DNA of 36,842 nucleotides from a virus, in the IMG/VR virus record IMGVR_UViG_3300044765_000010, positions 1 through 36,842 of that record; one strand, given 5' to 3'. Positions within the stretch are counted from its first letter, which is position 1. Every line of letters begins with the position of its first letter. This document shows positions 29,374-35,421 of the stretch, piece by piece. Both the position numbers and the translations under genes were made by a program. A model generated the notes under the pieces. The model had not been told where the DNA came from, ran no database searches, and saw nothing but the letters and a program-made list of their open reading frames with translations.

Positions 29374-29751
29374 TCAGTTAACGCCAGTGATATTCGGAAT
29401 GATCGCAGCGGGATTGAAGGTGACGCGATAGTGGTAAGGCGACGCTTTGACGCCATCCACCTGTTCAGCCACGTAAGTCACGTTATCGCTTAGCCCAAGA
29501 AAGTGCTTCTTATAGTCGCTCGGACCGGTCTTGCAGGTAACGGTAAGGCTCTTGGTTTCGCGGCCGCTACCGAGACTGCACAGACCCTCGATCACCAAGA
29601 GCGCGGTTCCAGTAATTCCGTTGTAGAACGTGATCCTGCGTGATAATTCGAAGTTGTCTGCAGCTTCACTAATATTTTTGGAGGCAACATCTGCTGGCTT
29701 AGCACATCCAGCCAATACAGCCACAAAGGGAAAGATAAATGCGATTTTCAT
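29374..29751 (-). CDS. Beta-sandwich lipoprotein
   Basis: Encodes 125 residues. MKIAFIFPFVAVLAGC is a signal peptide with lipobox LAGC; Cys16 would be lipidated. The mature part (ADVASKNISEAADNFELSRRITFYNGITG, VTCKTGPSDYKKHFLGLSDNVTYVAEQVDGVKASPYHYRV) strongly resembles a phage family often annotated as beta-sandwich lipoprotein. Lipoproteins of phages at the cell surface often block superinfection (Cor- or Llp-type), but no function is proven for this family. I use the ATG at 29751, which overlaps the preceding stop, because it places the signal peptide at the start. Confidence 0.85.
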   Translation of the reverse strand: MKIAFIFPFVAVLAGCAKPADVASKNISEAADNFELSRRITFYNGITGTALLVIEGLCSLGSGRETKSLTVTCKTGPSDYKKHFLGLSDNVTYVAEQVDGVKASPYHYRVTFNPAAIIPNITGVN

Positions 29752-29951
29752 TTCATTTTTCCTATCTTGATTTGAAAGAGTTCCCACAGTCCAGGGTGCA
29801 TATTTCTATCTCCAGATTCCCATTGCTGCCACGTCCGTCTCGCACTATGCACGAGCTTTGCGCAATCTAGCGTCGAAAGATGTAGGCGCTCACGAGCTGC
29901 AATAATCTCAGCAGGATCTGGAAAACCTTCATTACGTCTTGCTGCTCCCAT
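29748..29951 (-). CDS. Small HTH (XRE-type) DNA-binding protein
   Basis: Encodes 67 residues. PAEIIAARERLHLSTLDCAKLVHSARRTWQQWESGDRNMHP has the XRE-like helix-turn-helix pattern, with recognition helix near SARRTWQQWESG. It is a likely transcription regulator, possibly for the promoter with the palindromic operator upstream of its operon. AAGGG lies before the ATG. No dimerisation or cleavage domain as in CI is present. Confidence 0.7.
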   Translation of the reverse strand: MGAARRNEGFPDPAEIIAARERLHLSTLDCAKLVHSARRTWQQWESGDRNMHPGLWELFQIKIGKMK

Positions 29952-29961
29952 GATTTACCCT

Positions 29962-30447
29962 TCAGATATTGGGCGCGTCATCGCCGCAAAACACCTCAAT
30001 GAATTTCTGTTTTAGCGCGTCCCTGGCGGCCCAGGCGGCGTCCCAGGCGGCACTGGCGGCGTCCCTGGCGCCCCTGGCGGCGGCCAGTTCTTCGTCTGTT
30101 GCTTCGCCATTGGCGAAGCGCTCTGCCACATTCAGTGCATTGATACTACGCTTGTCGGTCATAAGGTGCTGAACTTGACGGGCGCACCATATGCCATACA
30201 GTCGCGCTGCGCGCTGGAGTTCTTTCGTCTGCTCACATGCACGGAGCGCCCACAGCGCATCATCTGTCCCATTGCTCTCAAGGATGAACGCCAGCGAAAT
30301 CGGTTCTTTGTGCGAGAAGCGGATATACGTTTCGCGCTCTGCATCTTTATCGCTGAATTGCTCTCCTTGAAGTGCTCGAACGACCTTGTTGTAGCCTTCG
30401 ATGCATGCTCCAGCTTCGGGGAGCTGCTTAAGAGTCGTTGTGATCAT
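29962..30447 (-). CDS. Hypothetical protein with Ala-rich repeats
   Basis: Encodes 161 residues from the ATG at 30447, which has an AAGGAAAT site; a longer start at 30498 would overlap the promoter and palindrome. The first part (YNKVVRALQGEQFSDKDAERETYIRF, NGTDDALWALRACEQ) belongs to a common but uncharacterised phage protein type. The C-terminal 45 residues are Ala-rich (AASAAWDAAWAARDALKQ), encoded by short GC-rich near-repeats at about 30017-30086 which may expand or shrink. First gene behind the 30.5-kb promoter. Confidence 0.65.
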   Translation of the reverse strand: MITTTLKQLPEAGACIEGYNKVVRALQGEQFSDKDAERETYIRFSHKEPISLAFILESNGTDDALWALRACEQTKELQRAARLYGIWCARQVQHLMTDKRSINALNVAERFANGEATDEELAAARGARDAASAAWDAAWAARDALKQKFIEVFCGDDAPNI

Positions 30448-30483
30448 TTTTATTTCCTTCATCAGTGTGCTGTCGATGAGTTC

Positions 30484-30512
30484 ATCATACGTGCTCATTG
30501 AGCACTATGCAA
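30484..30512 (-). promoter_or_regulatory. Leftward promoter with 15-bp palindromic operator
   Basis: TTGCAT (30512-30507), 17 bp, then TATGAT (30489-30484). The spacer contains the palindrome GTGCTCATTGAGCAC (30491-30505), with 7-bp arms. A repressor bound there would block RNA polymerase. Transcription would start near 30477, before the 161-residue gene. The spacer 30448-30521 holds nothing else. Confidence 0.65.
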
Positions 30513-30521
30513 GGACTTTTT

Positions 30522-31097
30522 TTATTCCTCTTCAATCGATATGGTTAGGAATGGTCGCAATGCTTCAGGTACATCCTCTCGCGCAGTTTGGATAGCATCA
30601 GCAGCAATACGTTTGCACCAGATGCCGCCGCAATACACACCTCGTTGAACTTCATCGGCAATCTTATAGGCCCAGTCCGTCTTGATGCCGTCCTGCTTGC
30701 GGTCAGAGCTCATTGTGGCTGTAACCTTGCGAACTTCGTCCATGTGCGCGGCGATCTGCTCCACGGTCAGTTTTGGCGCTGGCAATGCCTGGAAACGATT
30801 GTGTGGCATAGCTGCGTAGTTGCGTCCAGTGAGGCACGCAGTCTTGAACTCATCGCTAGACGGCGGACCTTTAAACGTGGCATTCAAACCGTGCTCAATA
30901 TCTGCCTTGGTCAAACCTCGAAGCTCGTGCGCCCAAACCTTCATGGCTTCGTACAAGCCCTTATCCCATCCGGCCCATTCGTGCGGCTCAGGAATAATCT
31001 CATCGGACTTGAACTTGTTCACGAACGAGGAACCGAAGCGGCCACGCATTTGCTTGAATATCCAGCGAACCCAGGTCAGCTCAATAGGGGAGTTCAT
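30522..31097 (-). CDS. Replication protein P-like (helicase loader type)
   Basis: Encodes 191 residues. The N-terminal half (WVRWIFKQMRGRFGSSFVNKF, GLYEAMKVWAHELRGLTKADIEHGL, PPSSDEFKTAC) matches phage replication proteins placed directly after O-like initiators. Lambda P recruits the host helicase DnaB to the origin. The gene overlaps the O-like gene by 17 bp, and the second half is less conserved. Family membership is by pattern; lambda P is longer (233 residues). Confidence 0.7.
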   Translation of the reverse strand: MNSPIELTWVRWIFKQMRGRFGSSFVNKFKSDEIIPEPHEWAGWDKGLYEAMKVWAHELRGLTKADIEHGLNATFKGPPSSDEFKTACLTGRNYAAMPHNRFQALPAPKLTVEQIAAHMDEVRKVTATMSSDRKQDGIKTDWAYKIADEVQRGVYCGGIWCKRIAADAIQTAREDVPEALRPFLTISIEEE

Positions 31098-32025
31098 CGC
31101 ATTCGCCTTCTAGCAAGAGTGGATCAGGAGCGACACGTTGAGAAGGAGGCGCATCCCACTGTTCGCCAACGCCGATGGTTCGATTCGCGGCGCGGTTTAA
31201 TTCCTCTCTTGAGACCCTAGTCATGAACGTCGAGGATCGATATTCCAATACCTTCGTAAAGTTCTTTGGATCAATGATCCAGTTCAGGCTAGCGGTCCAC
31301 TTTCGATCATTGTCCCCAAGCCAGTGCGGATTAAGACGTACTCTACGGAAAAAGTCGGTCCACCAAACCAATCCGCTTTCTTCGTCAAGATAGGCTTTGC
31401 TCTTAAGCATCTCTTTCCAACGTGCAGCGATTGAACGCTTTCTGCTGTCATCAAGCTTGATAGCCTTTGGCAAGCGATCAGAAAGAATCGAGTTGTACAG
31501 TTCAACGATCTGCTCGGTCGGAACATTAACGCGTTTCTGGTCCGGTATCCCGTCTTCGCCGCAAGGCGATGACATGATTGGTTTCTCTCCGGTTTCAGAG
31601 AATCCGGAATCAGGTATCAGAGAATCAGCAGGATTTATACTGTTCGATACTTGTTCTAGAACTGGTTCAGCACTGTTCTCGTACTGTTCTTCTTCGGTAT
31701 TGTAAGGAGGAGGTATGGTGCTCTTTGCTTCCTTAACATGTGGGTTCTGGTGCTTGCAGAAGTTTATAACCTGTATGAAAAGCTTTTCATCACGTTCATA
31801 CCTGATAATAAAACCATGCAACTCTAGTTCTGATAGCAATGAGTCTGCATCACAAGAATCGTAAGGAAGAAGCTCGGCCTTTATGCGTTTAGGACGATCT
31901 TCTAACCGTCCAGAGCGGTCAGCAATGCACCACAGTCCAGCAAATAGAAGACGGGAAAGAGGTGAGCATTCTGCCAATTCTTCATTGGCAAAAAATCCTG
32001 GTTTAATGTTTCTCGCCCTAGCCAT
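31081..32025 (-). CDS. Replication initiator, O-like
   Basis: Encodes 314 residues (lambda O has 299). The N-terminal domain (RNIKPGFFANEELAECSPLSRLLFAGLWCIADRSGRLEDRPKRIKAELLPYD) is typical of phage replication proteins with a winged-helix fold, followed by a disordered acidic middle and a C-terminal domain with WWTDFFRRVRLNPHWLGDNDRKW. The middle contains short direct repeats that may be the origin. AAGGA lies before the ATG. Confidence 0.8.
   Translation of the reverse strand: MARARNIKPGFFANEELAECSPLSRLLFAGLWCIADRSGRLEDRPKRIKAELLPYDSCDADSLLSELELHGFIIRYERDEKLFIQVINFCKHQNPHVKEAKSTIPPPYNTEEEQYENSAEPVLEQVSNSINPADSLIPDSGFSETGEKPIMSSPCGEDGIPDQKRVNVPTEQIVELYNSILSDRLPKAIKLDDSRKRSIAARWKEMLKSKAYLDEESGLVWWTDFFRRVRLNPHWLGDNDRKWTASLNWIIDPKNFTKVLEYRSSTFMTRVSREELNRAANRTIGVGEQWDAPPSQRVAPDPLLLEGECDELPY
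31639..31693. repeat. Candidate origin iterons inside the O-like gene
   Basis: On the minus strand five near-repeats of GAACAGT follow each other with start-to-start spacing of 11, 10, 12 and 11 bp: three exact GAACAGT, plus GAACCAGT and GAACAAGT. The spacing is not a multiple of three, so the repeats are not made by protein repetition. Lambda-like phages keep origin iterons inside gene O. The DNA just beyond is A+T rich (TATAAATCC). Confidence 0.6.
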
Positions 32026-32027
32026 GG

Positions 32028-32474
32028 CTATCGTCCTTCTCTCTGAATAGCTGCGAGAAGTTCATCAAGTTCTTGAAGACTTGGATTTTTCAGGATGATT
32101 GCTCTAGCAATTTTCCCAATGGCAAAAAGCTGTTTACCCATACCTGGGGTAATATATTCACCAGACCATCCTGCAAGAAGTGCTGTAGCTTCTGAAATGC
32201 AGAAAGGACCATCCGCATTCAACCGTGCGATCAGATCATCATGATCTTCTTTGCTCACATGCCAGCAGGAATGACAGCATTCGCATAGAGCAACGAGATC
32301 GTCGTTTTTATACTCCCAAGGATTAGCATTTTTCTTATAGATCTTGTGATGTACATGCAGCATATCTTCACCATTGCCACAGCACTCACAAACCCATTTA
32401 GCACGCTCAAGAATTTCCAAGCGCTTCTTCTGCCATTGTGGCTTCTTTAGAAGCTCGTAATAGTTGCTTTTCAT
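32028..32474 (-). CDS. HNH endonuclease
   Basis: Encodes 148 residues from the ATG at 32474. WVCECCGNGEDMLHVHHKIYKKNANPWEYKNDDLVALCECCH is a complete HNH/zinc motif (two CxxC pairs, HH and the final His region). Length and position, just after a strong terminator-like hairpin and before the O-like gene, allow either a free-standing homing nuclease or a phage DNA-processing enzyme. GGGGATACACA precedes the start. The helical C terminus is unfamiliar. Confidence 0.8.
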   Translation of the reverse strand: MKSNYYELLKKPQWQKKRLEILERAKWVCECCGNGEDMLHVHHKIYKKNANPWEYKNDDLVALCECCHSCWHVSKEDHDDLIARLNADGPFCISEATALLAGWSGEYITPGMGKQLFAIGKIARAIILKNPSLQELDELLAAIQREGR

Positions 32475-32496
32475 TGTGTATCCCCAGAACGCAAAA

Positions 32497-32581
32497 AGCC
32501 CCAAGATTTGTCGCCGGATGGCGTTGCAATCAAGAAGAAAGCGGCATCTTCTATCATGCGCCAGCGACAAATCTTGGGGCT
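32497..32581 (-). terminator. Long hairpin with T tract upstream of the HNH gene
   Basis: AGCCCCAAGATTTGTCGC (32497-32514) and its exact reverse complement (32564-32581) form an 18-bp perfect stem. The 49-nt loop holds further short pairings (TGGCG/CGCCA and AGAAG/CTTCT). On the minus strand the stem is followed by TTTTTGCG, so it looks like a terminator or attenuator just before the HNH start, only 22 nt away. A small inserted element with terminal inverted repeats is an alternative. Confidence 0.7.
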
Positions 32582-32602
32582 ATCACATCTGCCGCCGCTT
32601 AA

Positions 32603-32646
32603 CTATCGATGTATCCCCACGCCACATGGGGTGCTGCACTCGATAG
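32603..32646. other. Second nested hairpin in the 32475-32701 spacer
   Basis: CTATCGA/TCGATAG (32603-32609 and 32640-32646) encloses CCCCA/TGGGG (32615-32619 and 32627-32631). Together with the terminator-like hairpin it makes up most of a 227-bp spacer with no gene. A short direct repeat, GGCTAAGT, occurs at 32646-32653 and 32679-32686. Confidence 0.55.
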
Positions 32647-32701
32647 GCTAAGTCTAACCGACCTCTTCCATGACGTGAGGCTAAGTGATGCCGTGTTGCT
32701 T

Positions 32702-32890
32702 TTATGCTAAACCATTGAATTTATGGATTATTGTCCATGCTTCCCGTGTTGGTTCCGCATAGACAGCCCAGTGTCTATATGCTTCCCATGGCGTATTTCC
32801 ATAACCTTGTATGCCATTGTAATGACATATCCAGTACGAAGGCCGAGCGCGGCTCTTGTAGATCTTCGGCTTAATTCCCATCGTCGCCAT
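32702..32890 (-). CDS. Small phage protein
   Basis: Encodes 62 residues (59 if the ATG at 32881 is used). PKIYKSRARPSYWICHYNGIQGYGNTPWEAYRHW is a pattern seen in short phage proteins with a Trp/Tyr-rich beta hairpin and a WxAYxxW end. The function is unknown. It overlaps the upstream gene and is the last gene before the structured spacer. Confidence 0.6.
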   Translation of the reverse strand: MATMGIKPKIYKSRARPSYWICHYNGIQGYGNTPWEAYRHWAVYAEPTREAWTIIHKFNGLA

Positions 32891-33053
32891 CTTCCTCGCT
32901 GATCTGCATGAGAAGACTCTTCAACTCGGCGCGTGCTTCGTCCTTGTAGTTGTACCCATCATCGTCAATCCTCATGGATTTAAAAATTTCCCGCACCCAA
33001 TCCTCAATAGCGTCAAGCATCACATCGAGTTTCTGTTCGTCCTTGGCGTTCAT
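32871..33053 (-). CDS. Small acidic protein
   Basis: Encodes 60 residues, strongly acidic, ending ISEEDGDDGN, with a helical first half (KDEQKLDVMLDAIEDWVREIFKSM). Start and previous stop overlap by ATGA. Small acidic early phage proteins can be DNA mimics or inhibitors, but nothing specific supports that here. Confidence 0.6.
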   Translation of the reverse strand: MNAKDEQKLDVMLDAIEDWVREIFKSMRIDDDGYNYKDEARAELKSLLMQISEEDGDDGN

Positions 33054-33253
33054 TCGTATCCTCCTTCTTCGATGATATCCGCCAGCTCGCTTGCTGCCCG
33101 GATAGTTAGATAGTCTCCCTCAAGATCGCGCAACCACTCAACGATGGCCGCACGCTCATCAGCCGTGCCCTTGTCGTAGCCTTGCTGCCACTCCTTATCT
33201 AGCACTTCGCGCAAATCATCGCGCATATCGTCTTCGTCGGCGTATTGTTTCAT
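33050..33253 (-). CDS. Small acidic protein
   Basis: Encodes 67 residues, acidic and helical (DEDDMRDDLREVLDKEWQQGYDKGTADERAAIVEWLRDLEGDYLTIRAASELADIIEEGGYE). Its start overlaps by ATGA the stop of the alternative-frame protein at 33250-34074. GGAGGATGAAGC before its ATG is a strong ribosome-binding site. No known family. Confidence 0.65.
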   Translation of the reverse strand: MKQYADEDDMRDDLREVLDKEWQQGYDKGTADERAAIVEWLRDLEGDYLTIRAASELADIIEEGGYE

Positions 33254-34074
33254 GCTTCATCCTCCAGAAAGTAATTTGAATGCTGTAGCTGCCACTCCTG
33301 GAACCTGTCCATTTCCAAGGGCTTTAATTCGGTCCACCCGAGCGGCCACCCCATCAGCCACTCGACCCACGTTGGGTTCAGTTGTCCACCATCTGAAGCC
33401 ATAACGGCATGGTCCAAGCGGTCGTTCTGCCGGCTCTTGCCGTTCTTGCGCGTAAGAGCTCCAATGGATGATCCTTTGCTCGCGCTCGCGCTCGCGGTTG
33501 GAGTTGGATATTTTCGTACTGCTGTTGCCAAACCGTCTCCGCTGTATTTGCTTGCTCCCTTCCTGTTGTAATTCCCGCAAACTGTTATTGTTGGCCACAA
33601 GCCAGATACGGTCACGTTCATGGGGCGCTCCGCAGTCGGATGCTGAAATACATGCCCATTGCGCGTCATACCCCAGCGCGGCAAGGTCACCAATGACCAT
33701 GGCAAGTCCTCGTCCCACAAGCAGAGGTGAGTTCTCCACGAAGACGAAGCGGGGTCGAACTTCACCGATAATTCGTGCCATTTCTCTCCAGAGACCGGAG
33801 CGTTCGCCATCAATACCGGCGCCGTTACCGGCTGCACTGATGTCCTGGCATGGGAACCCTCCAGAAACCACATCAATAAGCCCTCTCCAAGGTCTTCCGT
33901 CAAAGGTCCGAACGTCATCCCAAATCGGGAAGGGCGGGAGAATGCCGTCATTCTGTCTGGCGGCAAGAACGCTTGCGGCGTATGGCTCCCATTCAACAGC
34001 GCAGACTGTGCGCCAGCCGAGCAGGTGGCCGCCGAGTATTCCTCCACCAGCACCCGCGAAAAGAGCCAGCTCAT
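33250..34074 (-). CDS. Alternative-frame protein fully overlapping the methyltransferase
   Basis: Encodes 274 residues in a frame shifted by one relative to the Dcm gene, over its entire length. The N terminus MSWLFSRVLVEEY, the middle SRFGMTFGPL and SGLWPTITVCGNYN, and the C terminus LNPTWVEWLMGWPLGWTELKPLEMDRF match a phage protein type I recognise from other phages, usually unnamed. AGGAG lies 5 nt before its ATG, a better site than for the Dcm start four bases upstream. Its ATG overlaps the stop of the upstream 44-codon gene (ATGA), and its stop overlaps the next ATG, exactly as neighbouring genes do. The function is unknown. Confidence 0.6.
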   Translation of the reverse strand: MSWLFSRVLVEEYSAATCSAGAQSALLNGSHTPQAFLPPDRMTAFSRPSRFGMTFGPLTEDLGEGLLMWFLEGSHARTSVQPVTAPVLMANAPVSGEKWHELSVKFDPASSSWRTHLCLWDEDLPWSLVTLPRWGMTRNGHVFQHPTAERPMNVTVSGLWPTITVCGNYNRKGASKYSGDGLATAVRKYPTPTASASASKGSSIGALTRKNGKSRQNDRLDHAVMASDGGQLNPTWVEWLMGWPLGWTELKPLEMDRFQEWQLQHSNYFLEDEA

Positions 34075-34078
34075 TCAT
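33257..34078 (-). CDS. dcm: DNA cytosine-5 methyltransferase
   Basis: Encodes 273 residues. Motif I is LFAGAGGG (6-13), motif IV GGFPCQDIS with catalytic Cys77, motif VI ENS (115-117), motif VIII GAPHERDRIW (150-159), and the C-terminal TEPNVGRVADGVAARVDRIKALGNGQVP carries motifs IX-X. The target-recognition region (about 165-235) is short. The enzyme would methylate cytosine in phage DNA, perhaps to avoid host restriction. I start at the ATG at 34078, with GGAAG 8 nt upstream; a longer frame to 34126 lacks support. No partner restriction gene is seen. The entire gene is overprinted by the frame at 33250-34074. Confidence 0.88.
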   Translation of the reverse strand: MNELALFAGAGGGILGGHLLGWRTVCAVEWEPYAASVLAARQNDGILPPFPIWDDVRTFDGRPWRGLIDVVSGGFPCQDISAAGNGAGIDGERSGLWREMARIIGEVRPRFVFVENSPLLVGRGLAMVIGDLAALGYDAQWACISASDCGAPHERDRIWLVANNNSLRELQQEGSKQIQRRRFGNSSTKISNSNREREREQRIIHWSSYAQERQEPAERPLGPCRYGFRWWTTEPNVGRVADGVAARVDRIKALGNGQVPGVAATAFKLLSGG

Positions 34079-34205
34079 ACTCCTGTTCTTCCTTCTCCTC
34101 AGCCTGCTCCAGCAGCCGAAGGACATACGTGCGCCAGATTAGCGCGGCTTGTAGTGCCAGGCTCTGGTCTGTGTAGACCTCAGAGCTTTCACATGTGGTT
34201 TCCAT
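34071..34205 (-). CDS. 44-residue protein
   Basis: METTCESSEVYTDQSLALQA then ALIWRTYVLRLLEQAEEKEE and QEYE. Helical with an acidic end. AGGAAAGGAATAACA precedes the start, and its TGA overlaps the ATG at 34074. It overlaps the Dcm start by 8 bp. The function is unknown. Confidence 0.6.
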   Translation of the reverse strand: METTCESSEVYTDQSLALQAALIWRTYVLRLLEQAEEKEEQEYE

Positions 34206-34207
34206 TG

Positions 34208-34408
34208 TTATTCCTTTCCTTGTCGTCTCATCTCATCGCGCACCATGATCCAGAACACATCGCGCTGATACACGAAGATGCGACCGATAGCAGCGAACCC
34301 TAGTTCTTCTTTCATCTTGATAACGTTACGTGGCGTTGTGTGGAGCGCCTTGGCAGTCAGAGCGGTGCTGCCATCGAAGTGCTTCAACAGCTCAGACTTA
34401 CGAAGCAT
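34208..34408 (-). CDS. Cro-like repressor
   Basis: Encodes 66 residues from the ATG at 34408, with an AAGGAGAATCAA site. LRKSELLKHFDGSTALTAKALHTTPRNVIKMKEELGF fits the Cro/lambda-repressor-type helix-turn-helix (recognition helix near TTPRNVIKMKEE), followed by a beta-type tail (FAAIGRIFVYQRDVF). First gene of the leftward early unit, right behind a TATAAT promoter, which is the usual place for Cro. No matching CI gene is found on the other side. Confidence 0.75.
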   Translation of the reverse strand: MLRKSELLKHFDGSTALTAKALHTTPRNVIKMKEELGFAAIGRIFVYQRDVFWIMVRDEMRRQGKE

Positions 34409-34436
34409 TTGATTCTCCTTATGAATGCTTAACTGG

Positions 34437-34464
34437 ATTATACATCGTACCATTGTTCTTGCAA
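34437..34464 (-). promoter_or_regulatory. Leftward early promoter
   Basis: TTGCAA (34464-34459), 16 bp, then TATAAT (34442-34437), preceding the Cro-like gene by about 30 nt. The -10 context is ATGTATAATC, shared with the coat promoter. The dyad GTTC-N10-GAAC (34455-34472) around the -35 is a possible operator. Confidence 0.7.
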
Positions 34465-34480
34465 GGAGGAACTAAAGTGC

Positions 34481-34509
34481 TTGACGGCTAATTTCTGTGT
34501 GTTTATATT
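34481..34509 (+). promoter_or_regulatory. Rightward early promoter
   Basis: TTGACG (34481-34486), 17 bp, then TATATT (34504-34509). Start expected near 34516, giving a 120-nt leader to the Bet gene. The leader contains CTCAGT/ACTGAG (34521-34526 and 34553-34558) and CCCGA/TCGGG (34606-34610 and 34618-34622), the second just before the ribosome-binding site AAAGGA. Together with the leftward promoter it fills the 34409-34635 intergenic region; I see no gene there. Confidence 0.7.
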
Positions 34510-34635
34510 GATTACATCGACTCAGTAAGATGACCGCACAACCACGGAAGGAACTGAGATGGTTAATTTTTCTAACTGATCGAAGAATAGGCATTAAATC
34601 AATGTCCCGACACAGTCTCGGGCGGAAAGGAAATC

Positions 34636-35421
34636 ATGAGCACCGCACTTGTATCGCTTACTAATAAGCTAGCCAGCCGTTTCGATATGGGAGACGGCAC
34701 GGAGCTGATAGCCACGCTCAAGGCGACGGCATTCAAAGGCCAAGTCTCCGATGCGCAGATGACCGCGCTTCTGATTGTGGCGAACCAGTACGGACTAAAC
34801 CCTTGGACCAAGGAAATCTATGCCTTCCCAGACAAGAACAATGGGATCGTGCCAGTGGTCGGCGTGGACGGCTGGAGTCGCATCATCAACGAGCATCCGC
34901 AATTGGATGGGATAGAGTTCGAATACGGGCCGGCCACCGAGGACGGCAAGCATCACGAATGGATCGAATGCCTGATCTACCGTAAAGACCGAAGTCGCCC
35001 CATTCGTGCCCGCGAATTCTGGAGTGAGGTCTATCGCCCAAATACTGGACCGTGGCAGTCGCACGGCAACCGTATGCATCGCCACAAGTCGCTGATTCAG
35101 TGTTCACGCTTGGCCTTTGGATTCGCTGGAATCTATGACCAAGATGAGGCAGAGCGTATTGTGCAGAGTGTGAATGATGCGCAGAAATCAGCGGCTGCTT
35201 ATGCGGAGCGTGCCAGGGTAGAGGGTTCGAATAGCGAAGAGGCACAAAGCCTGATTGCCGATCTTGAAGTTCTTGCAAAAGATGGTGATTGGCCTGGGCT
35301 TGGGAAGACATGGCAATCCATGAGCGATGCACAGAAAACCATGGTCGGGTCGGTCGAGTTCGCACGGCTGAAAGAGCTTTGCAAAGCCAACATGCAAAAT
35401 CTGGAGTCTAGCGATGATTGA
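34636..35421 (+). CDS. bet: Bet/RecT-type single-strand annealing protein
   Basis: Encodes 261 residues, the same length as lambda Bet. Motifs include QMTALLIVANQYGLNPWTKEIYAFP, GIVPVVGVDGWSRIINEHP, DRSRPIRAREFWSEVYR, and HRHKSLIQCSRLAFGFAGIYDQDEAERI. The protein anneals complementary single strands during phage recombination and acts with the exonuclease encoded next. A GGAAAGGAAATC site precedes the ATG. It is the first gene of the rightward unit. Confidence 0.92.
   Translation: MSTALVSLTNKLASRFDMGDGTELIATLKATAFKGQVSDAQMTALLIVANQYGLNPWTKEIYAFPDKNNGIVPVVGVDGWSRIINEHPQLDGIEFEYGPATEDGKHHEWIECLIYRKDRSRPIRAREFWSEVYRPNTGPWQSHGNRMHRHKSLIQCSRLAFGFAGIYDQDEAERIVQSVNDAQKSAAAYAERARVEGSNSEEAQSLIADLEVLAKDGDWPGLGKTWQSMSDAQKTMVGSVEFARLKELCKANMQNLESSDD

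Noticed and set aside
30447-30498. Longer start (30498) for the 161-residue gene
   Set aside because: It would place the start codon inside the palindrome and promoter spacer; the ATG at 30447 has a proper AAGGAAAT site.
33257-34126. Longer methyltransferase start at 34126
   Set aside because: The extra 16 residues lie over the upstream 44-codon gene and lack a ribosome-binding site; motif I follows naturally from the ATG at 34078.
33468-34142. 224-codon plus-strand frame opposite the methyltransferase
   Set aside because: Third open frame over the same DNA, without a ribosome-binding site or recognisable motif. It is a by-product of base composition; only the two minus-strand frames have support.
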